From assembly GCF_019145495.1 (NCBI RefSeq), contig NZ_JAHSTU010000001.1:248001-312000 (forward strand): a stretch of DNA of 64,000 nucleotides, read 5' to 3'. The stretch comes from Pseudomonas azerbaijanoccidentalis. GTDB taxonomy: Bacteria > Pseudomonadota > Gammaproteobacteria > Pseudomonadales > Pseudomonadaceae. The notes beneath the pieces are model-generated. The model did no database searches and was not told the DNA's origin. It worked only from the letters and a program-made list of their open reading frames with translations. Position 1 is the stretch's first letter; each line of letters begins with the position of its first letter. The translations under genes were made by a program, and so were the position numbers. This document shows, one piece after another, positions 9,279 to 17,977 of this stretch.

Positions 9279-10336
9279 CAGGCGTTCCTCGCGGCGAAGT
9301 CGATGCGCGGATCGACCAGCGTGTAGCACAGGTCGCCCACCAGTTTTATCAGCAGGCCGAACAGGGTGAAGATGAACAGCGAACCGAACACCACCGGATA
9401 GTCCCGTGAAACGGCGGCTTCGTAGCTCATGCGGCCCAGACCGTCGAGGGAAAAGATCACTTCGATCAGCAGTGAGCCGGCAAAAAACACGCTGATGAAG
9501 GCCTGGGGAATCCCGGACACCACCAGCAACATGGCATTACGAAACACATGGCCGTACAGCACGCGGCGTTCGCTCAGGCCCTTGGCGCGGGCTGTGACCA
9601 CGTACTGGCGAGTGATTTCATTGAGGAACGAATTTTTGGTGAGGATGGTCAGGGTCGCGAAGCCACCGATCACCAATGCCGTCACCGGCAATACCAGGTG
9701 CCAGAAGTAATCGGCGATTTTGCCCACGGTCGACAGTGACTCGAAGTTGTCCGACACCAGCCCGCGTACCGGGAACCAGTTCAGCGAAGTCCCCCCGGCG
9801 AAGACCACGATCAGGAACATGGCGAAGAGGAACGCCGGCATCGCGTAGCCGATGATGATCGCGGTGCTGCTCCAGATATCGAAATGACTGCCATGGTGCA
9901 CGGCCTTGCGGATACCCAGCGGAATTGACACCAGGTATGTGATCAGCGTCGCCCAAAGACCCAGGGAAATGGTCACCGGCATTTTCTGCAGGATCAGGTC
10001 AGTGACCGTGGCTCCCCGGAAAAAGCTCTTGCCGAAATCCAGTCGAGCGTAACTGGTCAGCATCAGCCACAGGCGCTCGTGCGCAGGCTTGTCAAAACCG
10101 TACTGTTTTTCGATGTCCTTGATCAGTTGCGGGTCGAGGCCTCGGCTGGCCCGGGAACTGGTCATGGTCTCGCTTGAACTGCCACCGACACTGGCGCCGC
10201 CAATGCCTTGCAAGTGGGCGATGGCCTGTTCCACCGGCCCGCCCGGCGCGGCCTGGACGATGACGAAATTGACCAGAAGAATGATCACCAGCGTCGGAAT
10301 GATCAGCAGCAAACGCCGCAGAATGTAGCCCCACAT
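9278..10336 (-). CDS. yejB: Peptide ABC transporter permease YejB
   Basis: DppB/OppB-type permease of 352 residues. It begins [34 protein letters not shown], a hallmark N-terminus. The insertion with [20 protein letters not shown] between helix 1 and the BPD domain is typical of YejB. The EAA loop is [24 protein letters not shown]. The start ATG overlaps the stop of the binding-protein gene (TGATG), and its stop overlaps the yejE start. It forms the heterodimeric channel with YejE. Confidence 0.93.
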   Translation of the reverse strand: MWGYILRRLLLIIPTLVIILLVNFVIVQAAPGGPVEQAIAHLQGIGGASVGGSSSETMTSSRASRGLDPQLIKDIEKQYGFDKPAHERLWLMLTSYARLDFGKSFFRGATVTDLILQKMPVTISLGLWATLITYLVSIPLGIRKAVHHGSHFDIWSSTAIIIGYAMPAFLFAMFLIVVFAGGTSLNWFPVRGLVSDNFESLSTVGKIADYFWHLVLPVTALVIGGFATLTILTKNSFLNEITRQYVVTARAKGLSERRVLYGHVFRNAMLLVVSGIPQAFISVFFAGSLLIEVIFSLDGLGRMSYEAAVSRDYPVVFGSLFIFTLFGLLIKLVGDLCYTLVDPRIDFAARNA

Positions 10337-12204
10337 CAATGCGGTCCTCCGGGTTTGCCACGGCGGATGCGCTCGGCGGTCATTTCCTGGTTGGTCAGCG
10401 GCGTGGTGCTCATTTCCCACCAACTCTCGATGGCTTCGTCATTGCTGGCCTGCACGTTCGGTATGCCGAAGCGGTTCCACCAAACGGTGGACGTTCCTGG
10501 CGGGTAATAGTTGGGAATCCAGTAGTAGTTCCATTGCAGCACCCGGTCCAGCGCATGCGCGTAGCGCAGCATGTCGGCCTGGGTATTGGCGCGTACCAGT
10601 CCGGTGATCAACGTATCGACCGCCGGGTTTTTCAATACCATGTAATTGTTGGAGCCCGAATCGGTGGCCGCGGCCGAACCGAAATAGTTGAACAGCTCGC
10701 CGCCCGGAGAGGTCGTGACCGGGTAGCCGGTGACGATCATGTCGTAGTCGCGACTCATCAGGCGATTGACGTACTGCGACGAGTCGATGCGACGGATGTT
10801 CAGGTCGATGCCGATCTGCTTGAGGGTGCGTTTGTAGGGCAGCAGCAGGCGATCCATGCCGTTCTGGCTGACCAGGAAGGTAAAGCTGAGCGGCTCGCCA
10901 TCGGCATTGACCAGTTGATCACCTTGCGGCTTCCATCCGGCCTGCTCCAGCAGCTCCAGGGCTTGCAGTTGCTTGTCACGGATAATGCCGCTGCCATCGG
11001 TTTTCGGCGCCTGGAAGACCTGGGTGAAGACTTCGTCGGGAATCTGTCCGCGTAACGGTTCGAGAATCGCCAGTTCGCCAGCGTCCGGCAGTTGCCGGGC
11101 GGCGAGCTCAGTGTTGGAGAAAAAACTCTGCTGGCGGATGTACATGTTGCGCATCATCTGCCGATTGCTCCATTCGAAGTCCCAGAGCATGACCAGCGCC
11201 TGACGCACCCGGCGGTCCTGGAACATGGGTTTTTGCAGGTTGAACACAAAGCCTTGGGACGGCTGCGGCGCTTCGACGGCCAGATGCGCCTTTTGCAGGC
11301 GCCCATCGCTCAACGCCGGGCTTTCGTAGCCGATGGAGTAGCCGGTGGCGGAAAACTCGCGGTTGTAGTCATAGGCGCCGCCTCGCAAGACTTGGCGGGC
11401 AACGTCGGTATCACCGAAGTACTCGATGCTGAAGTGATCGAAGTTGTACAAACCACGGCTGACCGGCAGATCCTTTCCCCACCAGTCGGCGTTGCGCTCG
11501 AAGGTGATACTGCGCCCTGAATCGACCTTGCCCACTTTATAGGGGCCGCTCCCCAGCGGAGGCTCATAACCGCCACCACCAGCGAAATCGCGGGTTTTCC
11601 ACCAATGCTCGGGAAATACTGGCAGGGTGGCGATATCCAATGGCAGGGTACGGTTTTCGTTGTTCTTGAAGTCGAAGCGCACGGTCAGCGGCGACTCCAC
11701 TTCAACACCTTTGACGTCGGCGAACTGCGTGCGATACCGCAGGCTGCCCTGGGTCATCAGCAGGTCAAAGGTGTAGCGCACATCATTGGCGGTGATCGGT
11801 TTACCATCGGCAAAACGCGCCTTTGGGTTGAGATAAAAACGCAGGGACAGTCCGTCATCGGAGCGCTCCATTTTCTGCGCTACCAGGCCGTACACCGTGT
11901 AAGGCTCGTCCAGCGAACGCTGGGCCAACGGCGAATAAAGCAGGCCGTCGATCTGCGAGACGCCGATGCCTTTGTCGATGTACGGCAAGACATGGTCGAA
12001 ATGCCCGATCTCGATAGCCGAACGACGCATCGTCCCGCCCTTGGGCGCCTGCGGATTGGTGTAGGCAAAATGACTGAAGCCCGCCGGATACCTGGCCGGC
12101 TCGCCGTATACGGTCAATGCATGTTGCGGTGCAGCGTTCACACCGGCGGCGCCGAACAGCAAGGCCACGGCAGTGAATAACAAAGTAGGGAAAGCCAGTC
12201 GCAT
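10336..12204 (-). CDS. yejA: YejA-type extracellular solute-binding protein
   Basis: Periplasmic family 5 binding protein (SBP_bac_5) of 622 residues, feeding the YejBEF importer. The start at [10 protein letters not shown] gives a clean Sec signal with cleavage after GAAGVNA. The mature start [24 protein letters not shown] and [16 protein letters not shown] are typical of YejA. Later motifs include [13 protein letters not shown] and [12 protein letters not shown]. The operon order A-B-E-F is preserved with overlapping stops and starts. A 29-residue upstream extension is rejected because it would bury the signal peptide. Confidence 0.92.
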   Translation of the reverse strand: MRLAFPTLLFTAVALLFGAAGVNAAPQHALTVYGEPARYPAGFSHFAYTNPQAPKGGTMRRSAIEIGHFDHVLPYIDKGIGVSQIDGLLYSPLAQRSLDEPYTVYGLVAQKMERSDDGLSLRFYLNPKARFADGKPITANDVRYTFDLLMTQGSLRYRTQFADVKGVEVESPLTVRFDFKNNENRTLPLDIATLPVFPEHWWKTRDFAGGGGYEPPLGSGPYKVGKVDSGRSITFERNADWWGKDLPVSRGLYNFDHFSIEYFGDTDVARQVLRGGAYDYNREFSATGYSIGYESPALSDGRLQKAHLAVEAPQPSQGFVFNLQKPMFQDRRVRQALVMLWDFEWSNRQMMRNMYIRQQSFFSNTELAARQLPDAGELAILEPLRGQIPDEVFTQVFQAPKTDGSGIIRDKQLQALELLEQAGWKPQGDQLVNADGEPLSFTFLVSQNGMDRLLLPYKRTLKQIGIDLNIRRIDSSQYVNRLMSRDYDMIVTGYPVTTSPGGELFNYFGSAAATDSGSNNYMVLKNPAVDTLITGLVRANTQADMLRYAHALDRVLQWNYYWIPNYYPPGTSTVWWNRFGIPNVQASNDEAIESWWEMSTTPLTNQEMTAERIRRGKPGGPH

Positions 12205-12292
12205 TGTCAGCCTTAGAGCCGGGTGGTCGTTAACGACAATTTGTACGCTAGCGGCGCGTCCCTCGCCAGCCGAATTACGTATGTGAAACACA

Positions 12293-12317
12293 ACGGCCCA
12301 CCAAAAAGGCGGGCCGT
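12293..12317 (-). terminator. Possible terminator after ppiC
   Basis: Hairpin with ACGGCCC/GGGCCGT arms and a T-rich loop between ppiC and yejA. Only a short T run follows on the minus strand, so termination strength is uncertain. Confidence 0.45.
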
Positions 12318-12340
12318 AGCGTAGAGACAGCAGGCGTCGA

Positions 12341-12622
12341 TCAGTCCTGACGGCTGGTCACTTCCAGCAGGTGATAACCGAACTGGGTCTTGACCGGGCC
12401 TTGCACGACATTGATCGGTGCGCTGAAGACCACGGTGTCGAATTCCTTGACCATCTGGCCAGGACCGAACGAACCCAGATCACCGCCCTGGCGGCTGGAA
12501 GGGCAAGTGGAGTTCGCCTTGGCGATTTCGGCGAAATCTGCGCCAGCCTCGATTTGGGCTTTGAGTTCGTTGCACTTGTCTTCGCTGGCAACAAGAATGT
12601 GACGGGCAGTGGCTTTAGCCAT
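12341..12622 (-). CDS. ppiC: Parvulin-type peptidyl-prolyl isomerase PpiC
   Basis: Small single-domain cytoplasmic rotamase of 93 residues. It begins ATARHILVASEDKCNELKAQI and contains the parvulin signatures CPSSRQGGDLGSFGPGQMVKEFD and FGYHLLEV. There is no signal peptide. AAGGAG stands before the start. The gene is monocistronic, and a hairpin follows its stop. Confidence 0.95.
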   Translation of the reverse strand: MAKATARHILVASEDKCNELKAQIEAGADFAEIAKANSTCPSSRQGGDLGSFGPGQMVKEFDTVVFSAPINVVQGPVKTQFGYHLLEVTSRQD

Positions 12623-12728
12623 GGAAAAATACTCCTTTCAATGTTCGGTAAAGTGCTGAGCCTACCGGATTCAGTGAGCGATTTCTTCTCAAAGTTCCAT
12701 TACCGGCAGCCTGGGCGGCAGGCACCCT

Positions 12729-13610
12729 TTATAGCCCGGCTTTTTTCAGGCGTTCGGCGTGATGAACGTACAGATCAATCGGGTCGATGGTTGTTGGGCG
12801 CAGGCTGGTTGACTGGCTGATGACCTCCAGGTGGTCCAGCGGGTAGTCGGACCGGATGATCGTGCCCAAATGTGAGCTGTATCGGCCGACCAAGCCATCG
12901 TTTTGCCCGGCCTCAGTGATGAAGTATCGGGAAAGCGCCCGCATGAGTCCGTGTAGCGGGTTCAGGGCATTCGAACCTTCATCCAGGGGATTGTCCGGCA
13001 GAACGCCGCTCCAGGAGTAATAGCGCACACCATTGACCTCTTCACGACCCTTGCCGCCCCAGGTTTTAGGCAACCCTTGCGGGTATTTGTCGTTGAATTT
13101 TCCGACGCCTTCTGTGGTCAGGGCATTCAGCGCGGCGACGGCGTTTTGCGGAAGGGAAGGGTTGCCGCTGAGCAACGACAGGAAGTCTGCGAACAACGTC
13201 ACGACCGTTTCAGCGACTTGCTCTGGCAAACGTCCCGGTTCGAGGGCCTTGCGAAGAAAGTCGGCCAGCTCCGATCCGTGGTTTGGCCCACTGACCGACG
13301 TCACAGAAGCGACCGACTGTGGCGCAACCGCAGCAACATACCTTGCAGCGAGTGCGCCCTGACTGTGACCGATCAGGTTGACTTTGTTGGCGCCTGTGCC
13401 GTCCAGCACCCGTTTGATCTGTGCCAGCAACTGTTCGCCCCGTGCTTCGTTGCTGTGGGTGGCCGATAAATGCGGTACGAAAACCCGGGCTCCCGCACTT
13501 CTCAGGGCTTGTTTTACGTCATGGAAGAGCCCGAACGGACCAATTCGGTCAAAGCCGAACAGTCCATGGACCAGCAGAATTGGGTAGTGAGTGTTTGCAT
13601 TCCGTTGCAT
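12729..13610 (-). CDS. Triacylglycerol lipase, signal-less family I type
   Basis: Alpha/beta-hydrolase of 293 residues opening with YPILLVHGLFGFDRIGPF, the oxyanion-hole region of Pseudomonas true lipases. The nucleophile Ser is in GHSQGALAARYVAA (about residue 83), with a catalytic Asp probably in QNDGLVGRYS and the His in YPLDHLEVI. No signal peptide is visible: the protein begins only eight residues before the first beta-strand, as in the P. fragi-type lipases. No foldase (lif) gene is next to it. Export, if any, is unclear, and an intracellular role is possible. Confidence 0.88.
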   Translation of the reverse strand: MQRNANTHYPILLVHGLFGFDRIGPFGLFHDVKQALRSAGARVFVPHLSATHSNEARGEQLLAQIKRVLDGTGANKVNLIGHSQGALAARYVAAVAPQSVASVTSVSGPNHGSELADFLRKALEPGRLPEQVAETVVTLFADFLSLLSGNPSLPQNAVAALNALTTEGVGKFNDKYPQGLPKTWGGKGREEVNGVRYYSWSGVLPDNPLDEGSNALNPLHGLMRALSRYFITEAGQNDGLVGRYSSHLGTIIRSDYPLDHLEVISQSTSLRPTTIDPIDLYVHHAERLKKAGL

Positions 13611-13949
13611 GGAATTTACCTTTTTTCGGAGGGTTAAGGAGGTGCCATGGGCCTCACTCTAAAGCACCCGGACGGGCGTGTGATGTATGAAAAAACCGCT
13701 GTAAGTTGATGAAAACGGTATAGAAATCGTACGAAAACTCGGATGTGTATGAAGTCTTGATCGGAATATCCAGGCATCTTTTCAGCGAGTAATGTGCTTC
13801 TTTGAACAATGGCCTACTGCACGCGTGCCCTTTTTCCTCTCCCGTAAGGACGATCTCCGGCATCGCGAACGGTTCGCATCGGGTTCAATAGGCCACCTTC
13901 GTTGCCTGATCCTCAAGGCGACACTCATTCCAAGGACCGGAACCGATAC
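13611..13949. other. Divergent intergenic region
   Basis: 339 bases between the divergent lipase and repeat-protein genes. It is moderately A+T-rich around 13680-13790 and should hold both promoters, but I could not place a convincing -35/-10 pair. The open frame on the minus strand at 13654-13863 has no credible start signal. Confidence 0.5.
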
Positions 13950-14993
13950 ATGACTATTCACGAAACAAGCATTGCACTGCCATTGATGCCGTCCCCTCTG
14001 CTGGAACAAGCGCAGAACGGTGTGCTGGATCCTTCCGACCCCAGAGCGGTCATCAGGGTCCGTCCTTATCCGGGCATGACCTGCGGCGACAGATTGCTGT
14101 TGAGCTGGTCGGGCCTCGACATCGAAGGCCTGGTCTACACGCATCACACGACACGTTTTGTCAGTGAAGAGCAGGTTGGTCACGACATCGTATTTGTCGT
14201 GTCGAGTACCCACATCGCGGTACTTGACGGTGGTTCACTGGAAGTTTCCTACATGCTTCACACCGCCTCGCGGGCGTTTCCTGCGTATTCATCACGCTTG
14301 CAATTGAATGTCGGTGACGTCAGTCAGGACTTGCTGCCGGCGGTTGCAGTCGACGCAGTGGGCGGGACGATCGACCCGGAGCGGGTGCCTGAAGGCGCGC
14401 TTGTCACGATCAGGCCCTATGCCCGGATGGCTGAAGGTGACCGGATTTTGCTGGCGTGGGCGGGTGTTTCTGCGCAGGCAAGTTGCGACGATACGCTGGT
14501 GGTCGAGTCATTTGCAGTGGGCAATGAACTGTCCTTCTGGATCAATCCGGATTGCATTGCTCCCAATCTCGGTTCGCGTATTTCCCTCAGCTACTGCGTT
14601 CAGCAAAAGGGCCAGGTCCCTCGATATTCTGAGGAAGCGCGAATACTGATCGGTCCGCTGTCGCGCCAGCCATTGCTGCCTCCGTCGGTGCTGGAAGCAG
14701 AGGAAGGCTCGCTCGACCTGCAGGATGCGATGGATGGCATCACCGTCGTGATCAATGGCGCACAAACCGAAGAGGGTGAGTTGGTGTACCTGAAATGCGA
14801 TGGCGACTATTTCAATCACCGCGATGACCGCGAGATAACGAGGGAGATGGCCGGTGAGCCATTGGTGTTCATCGTTCCCTACAGGTTCTGGCGTGAGCAC
14901 CGGGGCACGACGATTCGAGTCGCTTACTCCGTAGAGCGGCTTGATGACGAGAGTCAGGAGTCAGAGGCGACGTTGGTTCAGGTGCAGGCCTAG
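13950..14993 (+). CDS. Three-repeat beta-domain protein, function unknown
   Basis: Predicted 347-residue soluble protein with no signal peptide. It is built from three diverged repeats of about 105-110 residues (roughly 15-120, 125-235, 240-345). Each runs PxxLxAxxGxLDP..., then VxIRPYxxMxxGDRxLLxWxG, then a VxxSY(M/C)V-like strand; the second and third repeats follow LLPAVAVDA and LLPPSVLEA. The pattern resembles Ig-like repeat proteins common in fluorescent pseudomonads, which often carry many copies. The third repeat has lost the RPY core. I start at MTIHETS, since upstream codons look non-coding. It is monocistronic. I assign no function. Confidence 0.8.
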   Translation: MTIHETSIALPLMPSPLLEQAQNGVLDPSDPRAVIRVRPYPGMTCGDRLLLSWSGLDIEGLVYTHHTTRFVSEEQVGHDIVFVVSSTHIAVLDGGSLEVSYMLHTASRAFPAYSSRLQLNVGDVSQDLLPAVAVDAVGGTIDPERVPEGALVTIRPYARMAEGDRILLAWAGVSAQASCDDTLVVESFAVGNELSFWINPDCIAPNLGSRISLSYCVQQKGQVPRYSEEARILIGPLSRQPLLPPSVLEAEEGSLDLQDAMDGITVVINGAQTEEGELVYLKCDGDYFNHRDDREITREMAGEPLVFIVPYRFWREHRGTTIRVAYSVERLDDESQESEATLVQVQA

Positions 14994-15049
14994 AAACTGC
15001 AGGCGCCACCAACCAGTCGCGATTTGACGACTGGTTGGTGGTCGCATGG

Positions 15050-16129
15050 TTACTGCGAGGTGCGCTGTGCACGCAATTGATCTGCTGCCCGACGCAGCAG
15101 TGCTTCCGTGCTGCTCCACCCCAGGCAGCCATCGGTGACCGATACACCATATTTCAGCGGCGAACCCAGCGGCTGGCAACCCTCGAACAAATGGCTCTCG
15201 ATCATCATGCCGATCAGCGAGCGATCACCGTGCAGGCGTTGTTCAAGCACGTCATTGAATACCGCGGGCTGGCGCAACGGGTCTTTACCGCTGTTGGCGT
15301 GGCTGCAATCGACCATGATTCGGGCGGGAATCTTCAGCTTGGTCAAGTCGGCGTGCACCTTGGCAATGCTGGCGCGGTCGTAGTTCGGTCCGTGATGGCC
15401 GCCGCGCAGTACCAGGTGGGTATCCGCGTTGCCCGGAGTCTGGATAATCGCCGGATGGCCCTGGCTGTCGACGCCGAAATGCCGATGTGGATGGGCAGCC
15501 GAGCGCATGGCGTCACTGGCCACGGTTACACCACCATCGGTGCCGTTTTTGAAACCGACCGGCATGCTCAGGCCGCTGGCCATCTCCCGGTGGATTTGTG
15601 ACTCGGTGGTGCGGGCACCGATGGCGACCCAACTGAGCAAGTCATCGAAGTAACCGGCCGCCATCGGTTGCAGCAATTCGGTCGCTACCGGCAATCCAAG
15701 CTGAAGCATTTCGCGCATCAGGTCACGGGACAAGGTCAGGCCAGCGGCCATGTCGTCGCTGCCATCGAGGTGCGGATCGTACGCCAGACCTTTCCAGCCG
15801 ACGGTGGTGCGGGGTTTTTCGACATAGGCGCGCATCACCAGCAGCATGTCTTCACTGACATCGGCGGCCAGGCGGGCCAGGTTGCCGGCGTATTCGAGCG
15901 CTGATTCGGGATCGTGAATAGAGCAGGGGCCAACAATGACCAACAGGCGAGAATCATGGCCATCAAGGATCGCGCGGACCGCTTGGCGGTGGGCAGCGAC
16001 TTGCTGGGTCAGGGCATGGGTCAGCGGCAGTTGCTGCTTGAGTTGCAATGAGCTGGGCAGACGCAGGGTCAGCGATTCATTGGCAGGGCTCAGGGTGGAC
16101 AGTGGCAGAGCAGAGACGGACGAATTCAT
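15050..16129 (-). CDS. 3-deoxy-7-phosphoheptulonate synthase (class I)
   Basis: First enzyme of the shikimate pathway; it condenses PEP and erythrose-4-phosphate to DAHP. The protein has 359 residues with RLLVIVGPCSIHDPESALEYA, MRAYVEKPRTTVGWKGL, the GARTTESQIHREMASGLSMPVGFKNGTDG block and MVDCSHANSGKDP, all classical AroF/G/H motifs including metal ligands. The start at MNSSVSALPL has AGGAAG upstream. It is preceded by an attenuator with two leader peptides rich in Phe, Tyr and Trp, so expression should respond to aromatic aminoacyl-tRNA. Which of the three amino acids feeds back on the enzyme cannot be read here. Confidence 0.95.
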   Translation of the reverse strand: MNSSVSALPLSTLSPANESLTLRLPSSLQLKQQLPLTHALTQQVAAHRQAVRAILDGHDSRLLVIVGPCSIHDPESALEYAGNLARLAADVSEDMLLVMRAYVEKPRTTVGWKGLAYDPHLDGSDDMAAGLTLSRDLMREMLQLGLPVATELLQPMAAGYFDDLLSWVAIGARTTESQIHREMASGLSMPVGFKNGTDGGVTVASDAMRSAAHPHRHFGVDSQGHPAIIQTPGNADTHLVLRGGHHGPNYDRASIAKVHADLTKLKIPARIMVDCSHANSGKDPLRQPAVFNDVLEQRLHGDRSLIGMMIESHLFEGCQPLGSPLKYGVSVTDGCLGWSSTEALLRRAADQLRAQRTSQ

Positions 16130-16175
16130 GTTCAGGCTTCCTGGGCTGGCAGCGGGTTCACCCGCGTGCTCGGCC

Positions 16176-16328
16176 CTAGTGGGGTGTTCGACAATTAGCC
16201 GGATTGGCTGCGTGTGTGTGCTTGCCACCTGTGGGTGACCGATCGGAGGCGGCAGGCTGTCCCGAACGGAGGGTGGTAAATCGCCAGGCGGTAAAACTGT
16301 CGTAACGGTAATAAGTGGCGTAGTTCAT
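16176..16328 (-). CDS. Second, Tyr-rich leader peptide (50 aa)
   Basis: Short open frame between the attenuator terminator and the DAHP synthase gene, with a good ribosome site (AGAGG). Its first 17 residues, MNYATYYRYDSFTAWRF, hold four Tyr, two Phe and one Trp. The rest is Pro/Ser/Thr-rich and ends 46 bases before the synthase start. It looks like a translated leader controlling the downstream gene by ribosome pausing. Not in ordinary gene calls because of its length. That it is translated is inference. Confidence 0.6.
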   Translation of the reverse strand: MNYATYYRYDSFTAWRFTTLRSGQPAASDRSPTGGKHTHAANPANCRTPH

Positions 16329-16386
16329 GTTCTGGATCCTCTGAATGTCTGGCGTGTCGCAAAAAGTGCTGGGGCTGAAAAAACAA

Positions 16387-16416
16387 AACCCCCGGTCGGG
16401 AGGCCGACCGGGGGTT
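16387..16416 (-). terminator. Attenuator terminator upstream of DAHP synthase
   Basis: Thirteen-base-pair stem (AACCCCCGGTCGG paired with CCGACCGGGGGTT) with a four-base loop. On the minus strand it is followed by TTTTGTTTTTT, a strong rho-independent terminator. It stands 48 bases after the stop of the first leader peptide and before the second leader, so it should interrupt the transcript ahead of the structural gene. Confidence 0.9.
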
Positions 16417-16463
16417 GAGAATTCTCTGGTGGCGACCCGTTTAAAGTGGGCGCCGTGTGGGTA

Positions 16464-16592
16464 TCAGGCGCGCCAGTGGCTAAACCAATACCCAAAATAA
16501 AAGCTGACCGGAGCGCAAACGTCGTTCACCCGGGCAGCCGCAACCGAGCGCAGGGCGCTGGCGGATGAAAGCTGTGAGAGGGCGTTTAACAT
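16464..16592 (-). CDS. First leader peptide of the aromatic attenuator (42 aa)
   Basis: Short frame starting with a good ribosome site (GGAGA, eight bases before ATG) and ending 48 bases before the terminator stem. The C-terminal end reads SFYFGYWFSHWRA, with three Phe, two Tyr and two Trp in thirteen residues. The GGGTAT in those codons (16488-16493) is complementary to ATACCC right after the stop (16459-16464), so ribosome position can change folding. This is the layout of amino-acid-sensing attenuation. The sensed amino acid is uncertain because all three aromatics occur. Confidence 0.75.
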   Translation of the reverse strand: MLNALSQLSSASALRSVAAARVNDVCAPVSFYFGYWFSHWRA

Positions 16593-16616
16593 TGTCTGTC
16601 TCCGATGGATGCGCCG

Positions 16617-16646
16617 AGCTTACTAGAGGCCGGTGCGAGGATTCAA
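16617..16646 (-). promoter_or_regulatory. Probable sigma-70 promoter of the attenuated DAHP synthase operon
   Basis: On the minus strand TTGAAT and TAAGCT are separated by 18 bases. Transcription would start about 15-20 bases before the first leader ATG, giving the short 5' end expected for an attenuator. Confidence 0.5.
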
Positions 16647-16763
16647 TCAGAAAATGCTATTGCTCACTGATGGCGTTTTCTATCGATTGAGCGCTGCAAA
16701 GGCTGTGACACACTTCGCGCTACAGCAATAAAACAACATTACAAGGACGAACAAGGAGGCTCA

Positions 16764-17207
16764 ATGGAGTTCAAATGGCATGCCGCGACCGAGGGTGATC
16801 TTGAATTCGCGCGAAACCTGACCTGCCGCAATATGTTGCCCTATTACATTCAGCACGATCTGTTGTGGCAAGACAAAGCGTTCGATGTGGCGTGGGCGGG
16901 GCGAGACAATCGCTTGATCGTGAGTGACAACGTGCAGCTCGGATACGTCAGCCTGAGTCGAGACGCCAGGGCGTTGTACATCCGCGAACTGCAGATTGAC
17001 GAAGCATCCCGGGGGCAGGGCGCGGGTTCCTGGGTAATCGATCAGGTTTTTGCCCTGGCGCGCACAGAACGGCTAGCGGCATTGCGGTTGACAGTGTTTG
17101 AAAATAACCCGGCGCGGGCGCTGTATGAAAGAAAGGGACTACAGGTGGTCGGTGCGGACGAGTGTTTCCTGAGGATGCAGCTTGACGTCCATGAGCCGTA
17201 TCGCTGA
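16764..17207 (+). CDS. GNAT-family N-acetyltransferase
   Basis: Cytoplasmic acetyl-CoA-dependent acetyltransferase of 147 residues. The central beta-strand LYIRELQIDEASRGQGAGSWVI contains the acetyl-CoA pyrophosphate-binding R/Q-x-x-G-x-G/A motif. The NNPARALYERKGLQVVG segment is the conserved motif B. Length is normal for single-domain GNATs. AAGGAGG stands before the ATG. The acceptor substrate is unknown; it is monocistronic and divergent from the DAHP synthase operon. Confidence 0.88.
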   Translation: MEFKWHAATEGDLEFARNLTCRNMLPYYIQHDLLWQDKAFDVAWAGRDNRLIVSDNVQLGYVSLSRDARALYIRELQIDEASRGQGAGSWVIDQVFALARTERLAALRLTVFENNPARALYERKGLQVVGADECFLRMQLDVHEPYR

Positions 17208-17333
17208 AACACGCATGCCACAAGCCTTTCAAGATGAATTGAAACTTTTTATCTGCTGCTTTCTGCTAGGTCTGCCAGTCGCTTTTTGCTAAGGTGTCGG
17301 CAACCCAATAAGACCATATTGCGAGGTGTCTGC

Positions 17334-17975
17334 TTGATTAGGGTGCTAGTAGTCGATGACCATGATCTCGTTCGTACAGGCATTACACGAATGCTGGCTG
17401 ACATCGACGGCCTGCAAGTGGTCGGCCAGGCTGAATCAGGTGAGGAATCCCTGCTCAAGGCGCGTGAGCTCAAGCCCGATGTGGTGTTGATGGATGTCAA
17501 AATGCCTGGCATTGGTGGTCTTGAAGCCACCCGCAAACTGTTGCGCAGCCATCCGGATATCAAAGTCGTCGCGGTGACAGTGTGCGAGGAAGACCCGTTT
17601 CCTACACGGCTGCTGCAAGCCGGCGCGGCGGGCTATCTGACCAAGGGCGCCGGTTTGCCGGAAATGGTCCAGGCCATCCGCCTGGTCTTCGCCGGTCAAC
17701 GCTACATCAGCCCGCAAATTGCCCAGCAGCTTGCGATCAAGTCTTTCCAGCCGACCAACGATTCGCCGTTCGATGCCTTGTCGGAACGGGAAATCCAGAT
17801 TGCATTGATGATCGTCGGTTGTCAGAAAGTACAAATTATTTCCGACAAACTGTGCCTGTCGCCGAAAACCGTTAATACCTACCGTTACCGCATTTTCGAA
17901 AAGCTTTCGATCAGCAGTGATGTCGAGTTGACGCTGTTGGCGGTACGTCACGGCATGGTCGATGCCAGCCTCTGA
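17334..17975 (+). CDS. gacA: Global response regulator GacA
   Basis: Two-component regulator of 213 residues (UvrY/GacA type), phosphorylated by GacS and controlling secondary metabolism through Rsm small RNAs. The receiver domain has the acidic pair in VVDDHD, phospho-Asp in [10 protein letters not shown] (Asp54) and Lys in YLTKGAG. A LuxR-type HTH ([40 protein letters not shown]) forms the C-terminus. I use the TTG start at 17334, with GAGG upstream, since the protein then begins [11 protein letters not shown] as in other pseudomonads. uvrC starts two bases after the stop, a conserved pairing. The reading frame is intact; gacA is often lost in culture. Confidence 0.97.
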   Translation: MIRVLVVDDHDLVRTGITRMLADIDGLQVVGQAESGEESLLKARELKPDVVLMDVKMPGIGGLEATRKLLRSHPDIKVVAVTVCEEDPFPTRLLQAGAAGYLTKGAGLPEMVQAIRLVFAGQRYISPQIAQQLAIKSFQPTNDSPFDALSEREIQIALMIVGCQKVQIISDKLCLSPKTVNTYRYRIFEKLSISSDVELTLLAVRHGMVDASL

Positions 17976-17977
17976 AA

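Noticed and set aside
13654..13863. Minus-strand open frame of 69 codons upstream of the lipase
   Set aside because: No ribosome site, no recognisable wording, and it fills a divergent promoter region.
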